Source of the DNA: Hippasteria phrygiana
Taxonomy: Eukaryota > Echinodermata > Asteroidea > Valvatida > Goniasteridae
Length of the DNA stretch: 64,000 bases
Assembly: GCA_037893225.1 (NCBI GenBank)
Contig: JAZGUH010000764.1
Span: forward strand, 62,001 to 126,000
Direction of reading: 5' to 3'
The notes beneath the pieces were generated by a model. That model was not told the origin of the DNA. It did no database searches and was given only the letters and a program-made list of their open reading frames with translations. Positions 22,531-32,745 of this stretch are shown here, in pieces (within the stretch, counting starts at the first letter, position 1; each line of letters starts with the position of its first letter). Made by a program: the position numbers and the translations under genes.

Positions 22531-23901
22531 CTTGTGCAGGTGTACTCCCACTTTAATTAGTGTAAATGTAATTTGGTAAAGAACCAAAAATACACACACA
22601 TGGTGTATATGGTGTAATCGAGGAAACATTTTTTGTTCCTCTTTTGTTTATAACTTTTTTGCAACAGCTCCCATTGGTTTTGTACTTGTTTCCAATCGAG
22701 GAGTGCTCCGTTGGACTGCTTCATACAAAAAGAAACGCCCCTTTTACTAAACTCCACCACCACTTTATCATATTAAATAAAACGATTAATTTTTTTTGAT
22801 CCAAAACAGTAAGTTAAAGGAACGTGCATACACATTGTTTTTAAATTGTATTCATTCTTAAAACAGTTTAATCGGGTACTGAATCAAATTTTAAACTTCA
22901 TTGAAACAATAAATTTATGAATACAATATTCGAAACTTGGCTCACAATTTCAATAAATTCATTGTACTGAAATGTTATCTGAAAAGATCATCTTAAAAAA
23001 GCTGAAATGATATTCATTATTAACAATTGATAAGAAAATGTTTCTCATAGTATTTCTCAAGGGGGTTCCTATTGTTCTTTTTTAGCAACCGTATCAAATG
23101 TTGCCAAAGTAACCCTACACACGTTTCATAGATATACATGTTTCTGACTTTGACTTTTGATTTTTACACATCCCCTGTCAGTCCATAAATGTTTATTATA
23201 ATTCGTAAATATACATGCAGTGAGACTTTACATAGAAAACACAGTTATAGGCTCATTCTGACGATTACACACTTTATCTTTCTGTCTTTCTATGCATTTC
23301 CGTCATAACTATTTACTTTGGCTGGTCCCAGTAGCCTTGTATCAAGCCGATTGAATACATACTTGTAATTCCTAATGAATAAACATATCCCTTTTACAAC
23401 TATGGCACAAAAACTATTCTTTTGACTATTCTTTCGACTACGAGTCGGAATCGTGTTCACGGTGATCATTTGTACACCATATATAATCCATATTTTAGAA
23501 TAGTTAAAAGGGCAATTCCTTAAATTCGGACGTACATGTCGGGCTCATTAATGAGCTGCCGTTGGAAAGGGGAATGTGATACATCACTCATATTTGACGT
23601 CTATTGAGTAGAAAACAATAACAGACCAAACTGAGGTACATGCACATCATGGGTTCGGACGTGCGTGTTTTTTACCGAATAGCCCAAAAAGAATAGTGAC
23701 ATTAGACTCAAACTTAACCTGTTTGACTTGTTACTTGGACTCGGACTCCATCTGTTTGGACTCAAGCATGGACTAAAGGTTTCAAGGACTCGAATACACA
23801 GGCTGGAAGTTACTTTGACATGTAGTTCAGAACGTGTTGGAAATGGCAGCCAACATATACAATTAATAAAGTGGACATCACAAAAAGTCGGGATATTACG
23901 T
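22531..23901. other. no recognised feature
   Basis: AT-rich non-coding sequence downstream of the DDE-related gene; no clear poly(A) site could be fixed. Confidence 0.4.
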
Positions 23902-25505
23902 TTAGTGACGAAGCTGCTTGTAAAACATTTGGTGATCTGGATGAACAACAACAGGAGTGGGTCCGGAGCACAGACTTTGCAAATCTTTATACTTGGCCTC
24001 AGAAATGCTTTTGTATCCTGACGGGTATAGAGGCTGTGGCTCAGTAAGGTTGACATGGCCTGAATGCCGCCGTACGCGTGTTTCACCAATCTTCAATACT
24101 TCATAGACATTATCTGTATGAGAGTATTTAAACCTGATCGTGTCAGCATCCTTCTTGTTCACGGAAATCTGCATGAACTTTGTCCAATCAACATTCCCCC
24201 TGCCTCTGTTGAGCGCACTCTGAGAATTCCCCTGCTTTGACTGTATGTCTTCCAGTCATTTATGTCTGATGACCGGACAGCTGTCACGTTGTATGGTTTT
24301 GGAGTGTTACGAGCCATTTTGATTAGCATAACAAGTTGTGAGGGGACAAACATTTCACCGACCTTCTTCATAGCTCTTTCTATTGTGCTGTGCATCGCAT
24401 CGCCCTCACACTGCCCATGATTAGTTTCGAAGAAATGTAATGTGACCTCTTGAACAGAATGTGACCTTTCCACGAAAAACAACATCATTGAAGGTATTAT
24501 CGAATTTTTATTCTGCCCAACGCAGCCGTCGGAATACAGATCTACCTGTTCACAACCTTCCTTATCAACATGAAGAAGGTACTGATGAAGAAACGATGCT
24601 ACTTCACACGAACCACGGCCTGTCTGTCCTTCATGAGACACAAAGCACAAGCCCTCTCTACTCGCCAACTCAAAAATAGTGAAATTATAACAGGAGAGAC
24701 GTCGCTTGTAGAAGAGCTCAGAGCGGTCTGATTTAGGCAAGTAAATGACCTGTTGAAGGTCGAAAACCGCAACACGGTATTTCTTGTCTGTAGAAGCCTT
24801 TTCCTTTCCAGAAGCTTTTAGTTCTCTGGACGTTTCTTTTTCTGTGATATGCCTGTCAAATTTGTTTTGTAGCTTTTTCTTCTCTTCATCACCTGAGCGG
24901 TGGAAATTATCACATAGGCCACAAACATCTTTCTTTGGGTGGTGAAATTTGAGGTTGGCAGATTTGAAAACATTCTTATAGAATGTTAATGATGCACCAT
25001 TTGGATTTTCCTTCTTGTACATCTTGTACATAGTTTCAAAGTTTAAGTCCGGGGAAAGATATTGACATTTTGAATTCGCCCTGCAGTAGTGCGACTCCAT
25101 TCTCGGGAATTTATCGATGTGTTTCTTCACCTGCTCTTGCAGAAGATGATCCTTGTCAGTCCGTTGTCGTCCACCTCGCCCTTCTCCTTCCAATACTCCA
25201 AGTGTGTCAACTTTCTTTAAAACAGTACGTATTTGACTGACAGAAATACCCAGAGTAGCCGTAAACAAATTACGACACACGCGCAGTTTTCCCGAATTAT
25301 CAGCACGTGGCAGATAGTACGCCGTCCTATTTTGTGTCTGTGACAACTCATTTGCCGATACATGCCGAAGAATCCACTCGCGTTGTTTTTGTAAGTTAGC
25401 CATCTTGTAATACGCCTCTCTGATTTCAAGACGCTCCGCAGAAGAAAGAAATTGACAACCTAGGCCTCTGGATTTGCAATAGACACAATTACTTTCATCT
25501 AATTT
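23902..25505 (-). pseudogene. DDE/RNase H-like transposase-related protein, main part, with a frameshift
   Basis: Seen: an open frame from the edge of the inserted MITE to 24197 gives about 440 residues, starting KLDESNCVYCKSRGLGC. It carries HHPKKDVCGLCDNF (CxxC), then three acidic sites in DDE order: FDLQQVIYLP near 24760, LYSDGCVGQNKN near 24528, and NHGQCEGDAMHSTIE near 24378. After the C5 run at 24196-24200 the frame moves by one; another frame then continues from VDWTKFMQISVNKKDAD to a normal end at 23902 (FYKQLRH). Family knowledge: such proteins, mostly annotated as uncharacterised (DUF7869 type, from memory), are abundant in invertebrates and probably transposon-derived. The frameshift may be a homopolymer sequencing error or real decay. 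The protein continues upstream at 26771. Confidence 0.75.
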
Positions 25506-25506
25506 A

Positions 25507-26769
25507 CAGTCGACTCTCGTTAATACGAGGTCCTCCGGACTTACGCAAATATCTCGTATTATCCGGGCTCTCGTCCTATCCGGGCTGCAGGTTTTCCCCT
25601 TTATTTTGTATAAATGTGATGCGTGGATAGGCCCCAAACACGATGTAAACGCCACGCACATCGTGTCGATAACATTGTATTGCTTTATATTGGTTACATG
25701 TATGAAAATGTTGCAAGCAGATTTTTAATAAAACAAGCAGTAATATTTATTAAAACAACACCGGAGCACAAGAACAAAACCTCTGGAGTTCGCTGACCGG
25801 GCGATTTGAGCTGCCAAGATCACTGCAAATCACTGCATTATTAGCTACACGCACGTAAGTATTTCCATCATACACAAAAATCTTGATGGGGCCGCGGCTC
25901 TTGTTAGTTGGTAACCATCACGGAAACTAGCATAAGGCACACAAGGGAGGAAACCAGTGCATTTTTTGTGGACAACAGAGGGCGTTTCTCGATCGTGGGG
26001 GTCTTCATTAATGACTATTTTTTACGGTAAAATTGAAATGTTGGGGTGCGACTATTGGGGATTAATAAGCTCTATAAAATTAATTGATAATCCTGGGGGT
26101 AAATTAAATATTTTGAGTTACAAACGGAATTGATATAACTGAACAAAAGAGGGCGCCAAACATTCTGCTTTTCATGATTGCCTTTGCATGGTTGGGTAAT
26201 TTTTTTCCTGCTGGCTGGAAGGGGAATGAAAGCAAGTGCAGGCTACTGTTTTCACAGTTTACGCGTTCCGGCGGCATGAAAGCCGCCATAAACAAACCCC
26301 TCTAGCGGCACGGGAACCGCAATCGCCCATTGTCCACCTTTTAATAGCCCCCTCTAGCGGCACGTTCGAGACACAAACAGCTGATGTCTACATGGAGTGA
26401 GAGCAGGATTAGCGAGCATTATGACTGCGCCATTATCATTGCGGCATGAGACAAACAGGTGATGTGTACGCGGAGTGAAAACCGCACTGCAGAATTAACG
26501 AACATTACAATTACTTTTCAAATTGAATGGATTCGCTGATTGACAGGTTGTTTTCCAACATGTTCGTGGAAAATAGATGACAATACATGCATTTGCGCTC
26601 AATCGGGCCGCAAAAAATGCTCGTCTTAGCCGAGTTCTTGTGTAAACAGAGCTCGTATTAATGAAATTTTCTCCCATAAGAACGTGCACAATTCGGTCGG
26701 GACCAACGAAAATTCTCGTCTTAACCGGGTTCTCGTGTTAACCGAGCTCTTATTACCGAGAGTCGACTG
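25507..26769. mobile_element. pogo/Tigger-like MITE inserted in coding sequence
   Basis: Inverted ends CAGTCGACTCTCGTTAATAC and its counterpart CAGTCGACTCTCGGTAATAA (read inward), flanked by TA at 25505-25506 and 26770-26771. TA duplication and CAGT...ACTG ends are typical of the pogo/Tigger branch of Tc1/mariner. 1263 bp with no transposase frame, so non-autonomous. Subterminal parts repeat the theme 'ctcgt-taa-ccgagct' in both arms. Confidence 0.88.
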
Positions 26770-26770
26770 T

Positions 26771-27930
26771 ATCTATCTTTGAAGGCATCAATTTGTTTGA
26801 TTTCTCAGTTAGGTAAGCATCCCCTCTATTCCTCTTCTGTTTAACCAAAACATTTTTGCTTTGGGGTGTTTTTTGGGGTGGTGGTGAGAGTGGCCTTGGT
26901 TCTCCATCAACTGGAAAATCACCTGGGGTGTGCTGTGAGACGGAGATGTAGGACAATGAAGAAAGACAAGTTCGATCTTGTGAATCGGAGTCAAACTCAG
27001 GAGAATTTACGACTACCTCCGCTTCCCCAGCAGTAGGCAGAGAACTTGAAGGGGTGTCTGGCAAAGATGCAACCTGGTGGTTACTGTCATAAGGCAACGA
27101 TGTATGACCACCAAAGGCCATCACTGGTGTCTGTGCAGAGTACGTCTCATCAGGATCAGGAGTATTTATGACTGCATCCGCTTCCCCAGCAGTACGCAAA
27201 GAACTTGAAGGAGTTCCCGACAAAGATGCAACCTGATGGTTACTGTCAGAAGGCAACGATGTATGACCACCAAAGGTCATCAGTGGTGTCTGTGCAGAGT
27301 ACGTCTCATCAGGATCAGGAGTATTTATGACTACATCCGCTTCCCCAGCAGTACGCAGAGAACCTGAAGGAGTTCCCAGCAACGATGCAACCTGATGGTT
27401 ACTGTCAGAAGGCAACGATGTATGACCACCAAATGCCATCACTGGTGTCAGTGCGGAGTACGTCTTGTCGGGACCAGGAGTATTCGCGGCTACTTCCGCT
27501 TCCCCAGCAGTACGCAGAGAACCTGAAGAAGTGCCCGGCAAAGATGCAACCTTATGGTTACTGTCGGGAGACAATGATGTATGACTACCAACACCAAAGG
27601 CCATCACTGGTGTCAGTGCTGAGTACGTCTTGTCGGGACCAGGAGTATTCGCGGCTACCTCCGCTTCCCCAGCAGTACGCAGAGAACCGGAAGGAGTGCC
27701 CAGCAAAGATGCAACCTTATGGTTACTGTCGGGAGACAATGATGTATGACCACCAAAGGCCATCAGTGGTGTCTGTGCAGAGTACGTCTTGTCAGGATCA
27801 GGAGTATTCGTAGCTACATCCGCTTCCCCAGCAGTAGGCAGAGAACCTGAAGGGGTGCCCGGCAAAGATGCAACCTGATGGTTACTGTCAGAAGGCAACG
27901 ATGTATGACCACCAAATGCTATCACTGGTG
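26771..27930 (-). pseudogene. DDE-related gene, N-terminal repeat part, split off by MITE
   Basis: Seen: an open frame of about 385 codons made mostly of six 53-residue repeats (consensus FGGHTSLPSDSNHQVASL, PGTPSGSLRTAGEA, NTPDPDKTYSAQTPV). Then follow a Ser/Pro-rich linker (QHTPGDFPVDGEPRPLSPPP) and a basic stretch (KNVLVKQKRNRG). The frame reaches SKID at the MITE edge, and the protein at 25505 continues with KLDESNC. No ATG opens it. The ttttttttgacaccag at its upstream edge looks like a splice acceptor, so a further 5' exon is likely. The repeat region has no known fold that I recognise and looks disordered. Confidence 0.7.
26975..27930 (-). repeat. 159-bp in-frame tandem repeat array, six units
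   Basis: The word tgtatgacca recurs at 27101, 27260, 27419, 27578 (one base changed), 27743 and 27902: spacings 159, 159, 159, 165, 159. The one odd unit has a 6-bp insert (adds two residues), so the frame is never lost. The unit at the low end is degenerate. Confidence 0.9.
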
Positions 27931-27959
27931 TCAAAAAAAACACAACTTTATGCTTATGG

Positions 27960-28753
27960 TTTGACAGATGGGGGGGTACAATTAATCACTAGGGGGGCGG
28001 CCCCCGCCTCTCCCCCTTGGTGACGGGCCTGTAGCTAAGGTAACCTGAGCCATCAGCGCGGAATTTTTCAATTTAAAAATAGTACACGTTAATTGTGGCT
28101 TAGGCTACCCCCAGCTATTTGAAAGCATATGCCCCTTTCGAGCACTAGGTTTCCCCCCCCCCCAAAAAAAAAAACCTCCACAAGGAATATGTACACAGCA
28201 GACAAGAGGCGGCAGGATAATGCATTATTTCTAACCATGACTACATGGTAGTACTTACTTGTAGGTTAGGCCTAACCCACGCCTATATTAAGGCTATACA
28301 TTTACTCACATGAACAAATTGTTCAACAATTATTTGTATTTTAGAAGTTAGCTAGGCATGATATGCAATATGCTACCAATGTACAGTGTAATTATAAAGA
28401 GAACTCCAAAGTTTTGGAAACTGACAAGTGAAATTTAACGCTTGCAAAATGACTTGGTACAGACTACAGAAAGCAAATTAATATGAGAAAAAGTCGAGTT
28501 GAATGTAAAATGAAAGGTGCTGCCTATTGAAAACATTGATGTAATTCCATGAGTTATACGTACGTGGTTGCGTGTACAAAACTAATGAAATTTAATGCAA
28601 GGCGTAAGAAAAATATTCTAGCTCGTTGAAACACGAGTTGAAACTAATCAATATGTAAAACACGGGGACAACATTTTCAGTATGATATTCTCTCGCCCCA
28701 GACTAAGAAATCAAGAGCGAAATATGCTTAAATACTTAGTTTATAATACTTAC
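27960..28753. other. no recognised gene; G/C tracts and AT-rich sequence
   Basis: Would be intron or upstream sequence of the DDE-related gene. Contains a C/A homopolymer pair at 28151-28172 and no further exon that I could support. Confidence 0.4.
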
Positions 28754-28797
28754 GACATTGTACGAGTTTCACCGGAGTTTACCATGGCCGCCGCCAT
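28754..28797 (-). CDS. candidate first coding exon with YY1-type start
   Basis: On the minus strand AAGATGGCGGCGGCCATGG begins a 44-base frame (MAAAMVNSGETRTM) that ends at a strong donor, TC|GTAAGTATT. AAGATGGCGGC is the known YY1-site/start-codon overlap of TATA-less animal promoters. It lies 0.8 kb upstream of the DDE-related gene on the same strand. Its leftover two bases do not match the phase of the repeat exon at 27930, so either another exon lies between or the two are unrelated. Confidence 0.4.
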
Positions 28798-30182
28798 CTT
28801 GACAACATTGTTCTCATTACGCGTACACGCACACACAAGCACAATCGAGTAAAAACAACGCGTTTGCACAGGGCGGCTCCGGGAACGATCACATTAGTGT
28901 CACTTCGTGATGCTATTTTACTGCGCGTATTGCTTTAAAACGGTTTCACAAAGAAACACAATGATCAGTGTCACTTCGTGAAAACGGAAATTTTCCCAAA
29001 GTACGATAATTGGTATGCACTTATCTTATTAATTAACAAAATTATAAAGTTTTTCGCAAACAAATATAGTTTATTATGTTGCCCTTGCCATGAACTGACA
29101 ATAAATGAAAAAAACGAAATTCTTTTGTTTTTCATTATTTTTCATACATTTGTGCTAGTTCGTGATGTCGGTGACGATATGATATACATGGTTATTCTAA
29201 TCATTAGTATACAGACTGACTGATGTATACAATGGGTGCGTTCGATTAGCTTACACCATAAACATTCATTTTTCAGAGTATTCGCTTTAAACAAAAAAGC
29301 GAATACGCTGAAAAATGAATTCCAAAGAAAACACATGTCTTCGCTGGCCAATATCCTCCCGGTGGGGCGTGAACAAAGAAGAGAAACTGATAAACAAGGG
29401 TTATGAACATAAACGTTAGATATACATAATTATTGCTTTAACCAGCAACAGCAATATCACCGAAATTTGCAGAAACTGTAAGGTTCTATGTCAAGATGTA
29501 CAACTCAATCACACGGTCATTTGGGACCGCAATGGAAATAAGTTCTATAAAACTTGTTTGCGTTATCCCTGCTTTTCCACTGTATGGAGGACTCTCTATG
29601 TTAATTTTTAATTTATAGTTCTAGATAATTAACTAATCTATATTATTTTTATGTGGAAATTGCGAATAACTCAAATCAAATCAAATCAAATCAAATCAAA
29701 TCAAAATGGTTTGAAAAGACGCACATCTGCAACACGGAATGGGGGATTACAATAACAATAAGGCAATGCCTTAATTGGTGTATTCCATTTGCACGCCGGG
29801 GAGAGCAAAGGGGGAAAATAACTCTTACATCAGAACCCACACACGTGCACACCAACACCCGCAAAACATACAATGTTACCACATTGACTGCTTGTAATAA
29901 CTAAAGTGTGGTACCATTGAGAAACATCCCTGTACTGCTTGATTTATGTCTCTACTTGGCGTAAGCAACTAGCAGGCATTCGCGTTCCCTGCATTTAAAA
30001 TGGTTTGATCCTGACAACCCACATGTTGAAAATATCCCACTGAAATTCCCGCCATCTCCCGTTTGTAACCTTGTAACAATAGAAGTTGGGCATCGTTGCA
30101 AGTGTCATTGTATACATGCAGTCAGTCACCAGGCGAGAGGGAGTGTAATGTAATGTATACTAAATGATTAGAATAACCATGG
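28798..30182. other. repeat-derived sequence incl. (AAATC)n microsatellite
   Basis: 'agtgtcacttcgtga' occurs at 28896 and 28966, as in the repeat near 22.1 kb. (AAATC)n runs 29671-29704. 'catggttattctaatcatta' at 29187 recurs inverted at 30160-30180. No gene is seen. Confidence 0.5.
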
Positions 30183-30376
30183 AGGAAGGATAACCATGTA
30201 TATCAAATGCCAGGCCTATTATGAATAACAACAAGCTAAGGTACAATCCCGATAGTTAATTGGATGGAACGCAAGCATCGCTGACTCATGAACAATCGCA
30301 AGTGTTGATTGGCTGGGCTTACGTACAACGGTATTGAAGGTACTACGGTCGGTCTAATAGAACGCACGAACTCTAC
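30183..30376 (-). repeat. ~180-bp repeat, inverted partner of 21.9-22.1 kb
   Basis: Reverse complement of 21912-22095 over nearly its full length; directly followed by the MITE at 30377. Confidence 0.85.
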
Positions 30377-30510
30377 TGAGACGCTGGTGGCAACAGGCAT
30401 ACCGGTCCTTTTTGCCAGTTCTGAGCATGCGTGAGTAGTTCTGAACATGCTGTGTAATTCTGAGCATGCGCACGACAGGTTAACAAAAACCAGCGTCTCA
30501 AAAGTCTACC
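30377..30510. mobile_element. palindromic MITE, GAGACGCTGGTGGC family, copy 2
   Basis: Left gagacgctggtggcaacagg, right ccagcgtctcaaaagtct; three ctgagcatgcg-type words inside, as in copy 1. Confidence 0.78.
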
Positions 30511-30643
30511 CAATTGGGTATGAGAGAGGATGCATAGCCACTCTAAAAATATGATAACGTTCATTTTAACCCGTTTTTCATAACCTACTTTCTATGGAAA
30601 GCCAGCCGTGGTTTTGCATGCATGTCGAATTTAAGGCCGAAGG

Positions 30644-30702
30644 TGGGGGGAGGGAGGGGGGGGGGGAGGGGGAGGGGGAGGGGGAGGGGAGGGGGAGGGG
30701 GA
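30644..30702 (+). repeat. G-rich GGGGGA microsatellite
   Basis: Runs of three to nine G separated by single A over about 60 bp; a plausible G-quadruplex former. Confidence 0.85.
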
Positions 30703-30778
30703 CTGTAATCGATTTCAATCTAAAAGTTGAACAAAAACTTGTTTTCAGCCGTGTTAGTTAGCTAGATAGGGGCCTACA

Positions 30779-30948
30779 GATAAATAATAAAGGTATAGCA
30801 CTTTAAAAGACTAACTAAAATTAAAAATATGCCATAGCTTTCATCGCTACAGTTACTTCATCAGAGGAAGAAGCTGTAACTACGAAAGCTTATAACATAT
30901 TTTCTATTTTAGTTAGTCTTTTAAAGTGCTATCTTGATTATTTATCTG
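30779..30948. mobile_element. 170-bp MITE, long inverted ends
   Basis: TATAGCACTTTAAAAGACTA... and its complement ...TTTTAAAGTGCTAT, with outer AGATAAATAATA / GATTATTTATCT also paired. Arms are about 60 bp; the core has 'acttcatcagaggaagaagct'. Confidence 0.85.
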
Positions 30949-31974
30949 CATAAAAAAACATTAATTTCTAATAACAAAAAATAGGCACATTGTGCTCTTA
31001 TATCTTTTTTAGGGCAAAAATTAGTTAAAATAGTTAGGTAAAGTTGTGAAGTTGTAAAAGGGCAGAGATTAGACTTCCCTTATTAATAAATAGATGGTTG
31101 GACGGACGCACAGACAGAGACAGACCGACAATTGCTGTCCAAAGTTTACACACGCTTGGAAATGTCCCTCCAATATTGTTACTGGAGCTATTTATGTTTC
31201 TTGCAAATGTTCAATTGTAAATTCCCAATATATCAATAAAATAATGTGTCACAAGTCATTCGTCGGGCTTGCACGATCATTCGGACTAGGTTCACATCCC
31301 GTGGTTCACAGCTTTGGGATATATTGGGAAATACTCGCAGGACTGCGGTGAAACTTTCGACCTCAAGAAACGGAAGGAAACACGACTAGAACAAACTGAT
31401 TAACGGGGACTTCTTATGGCCAAAGTGCAATGCTTCACGTTTCCCAAGCAGATTTGATGAAAGGGGTGGTTCACACAAGATTTACCCCCTGTGAAATTGC
31501 CACAGGGTGTGATTAAAAAAAAAGACGAAAAGCTTGGGTTCGAATACCTTTAAAATCATCGTGTCACGTATGTCAAATAGGTTTACCACCGTGCTGGAAT
31601 CCATTACCGGTCTGAGCTATTTATACACATCCCAACATCCGGATTGAATAAAAGACTCCACTTTTAAATCGGTATTATACACATGAAAAATGTGTTGCCA
31701 ATAGTAACACTGTAAGATCTAACTGAAGTCGGAACCAACGGAAGGAAAAGGACTATTAATGTCCTCGTCGTTGTCTAACTGCAGGATTGGAGAGATGTGG
31801 GTCATAAGTCTCGGGGGGGGGGGGGGGGGGGGGGGGTGGTGTCAGGTTTGAATAGGAAAACATGTGTTGCTGATTTTCAGGGCCCGTCGTGGATTATTCC
31901 GCGGGAATGGATTAATTCTTTGTCACATCGGTCTTTCCACAGATTTCTTCATGCTGGGGTATACTCTCTTATTT
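30949..31974. other. no recognised gene; G24 tract
   Basis: 31813-31836 is 24 consecutive G. Otherwise ordinary non-coding sequence. Confidence 0.4.
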
Positions 31975-32195
31975 CCAAAGAGTGAAAATTCACTCTATTC
32001 GAGTGAAAATTCACTCCCACAGTCTGAAAATAGGGACCAGACGTTTAAGAGTGAAATTCGTTCAATCAAAAAGATCGAATTTTCACTCGAGTGGTGACTG
32101 ATGAATTGGTTTTTTTTTTTTTGAGTATTCAATCTAAAAACAGAGTGATTTTTCACTCTAAATCGTCTAGTCCCTAATTTCACTCTTTAGGATTT
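31975..32195. repeat. GAGTGAAAATTCACTC palindrome-rich repeat
   Basis: The 16-bp perfect palindrome GAGTGAAAATTCACTC (half sites gagtgaaa / tttcactc) occurs six or more times between 31979 and 32190. It looks like a foldback-type MITE. Confidence 0.75.
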
Positions 32196-32249
32196 AGAGA
32201 GTACCCAACAAGATATGGAACCAAGGGGTACCCCCTATTGTCCCTATAC

Positions 32250-32545
32250 CCAGCGGCGTAGGACGGGGGGCGGGGAGGGGGGGGGGGGGCACGTCCCCCT
32301 ATAAAAAAATCGTTGAAAATTAATAGTATTGAGCCCCCCCCCCCCCCAACTGTAACATCTAGCACCCCCAATTTCCCCCTATGGAGAGAGCCCTGGCTAC
32401 GCTGCTGCATATACCCTATATAGGCCTTCCAGACCATTGTTGGCTAACAGCCACCCCCCCCCCCCCCCCCGAACACAATGACCAACATAAAAGAGCGGGA
32501 GTTCCCTCGGTCTCATATCTTTCTTCAAATGGACTGGGGATGGGA
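32250..32545. repeat. G/C-tract repeat
   Basis: Several G or C runs of 10-18 (32258-32290, 32333-32347, 32453-32470) with 'acacaatgaccaacataaaa' + 'gag...ttccctc' at 32474, a phrase that recurs at 44519-44560. Related to the element at 9285. Confidence 0.6.
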
Positions 32546-32550
32546 GCTGC

Positions 32551-32745
32551 AGTGCCGGTGTCGCATGAATATACGTCTCCCTGAAAAGCCGACTTGTGTA
32601 TAAATTAGGACAGTGATCGGTCACGTCACGTCAGAGGGTTTAACCAATAATAGGGAAGAGAAGCCAAAATTTCACGGATATTCATACGACACCGGTGTCG
32701 CGTGAATAGCAGACTCCGTGAAAATCCGACTTGTTGGTTATATTG
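32551..32745. mobile_element. ACCGGTGTCGCATGAATA MITE, copy 1 plus partial second
   Basis: CCGGTGTCGCATGAATA at the left and TATTCATACGACACCGG at 32680-32696, immediately followed by a second left end (ggtgtcgcgtgaatag). A relative lies at 54335-54508. Confidence 0.7.

Noticed and set aside
23601..24089. 162-codon minus frame next to the DDE-related gene
   Set aside because: It overlaps the C-terminal part of that gene in another frame and shows no motif.
24159..25661. Methionine at 25661 as the start of the 500-residue frame
   Set aside because: The first 52 residues are translated from the inserted MITE end; the true coding continues upstream at 26771.
26104..26689. Two minus frames inside the pogo-like MITE
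   Set aside because: About 63 codons each with no helix-turn-helix or DDE motif; the element looks non-autonomous.
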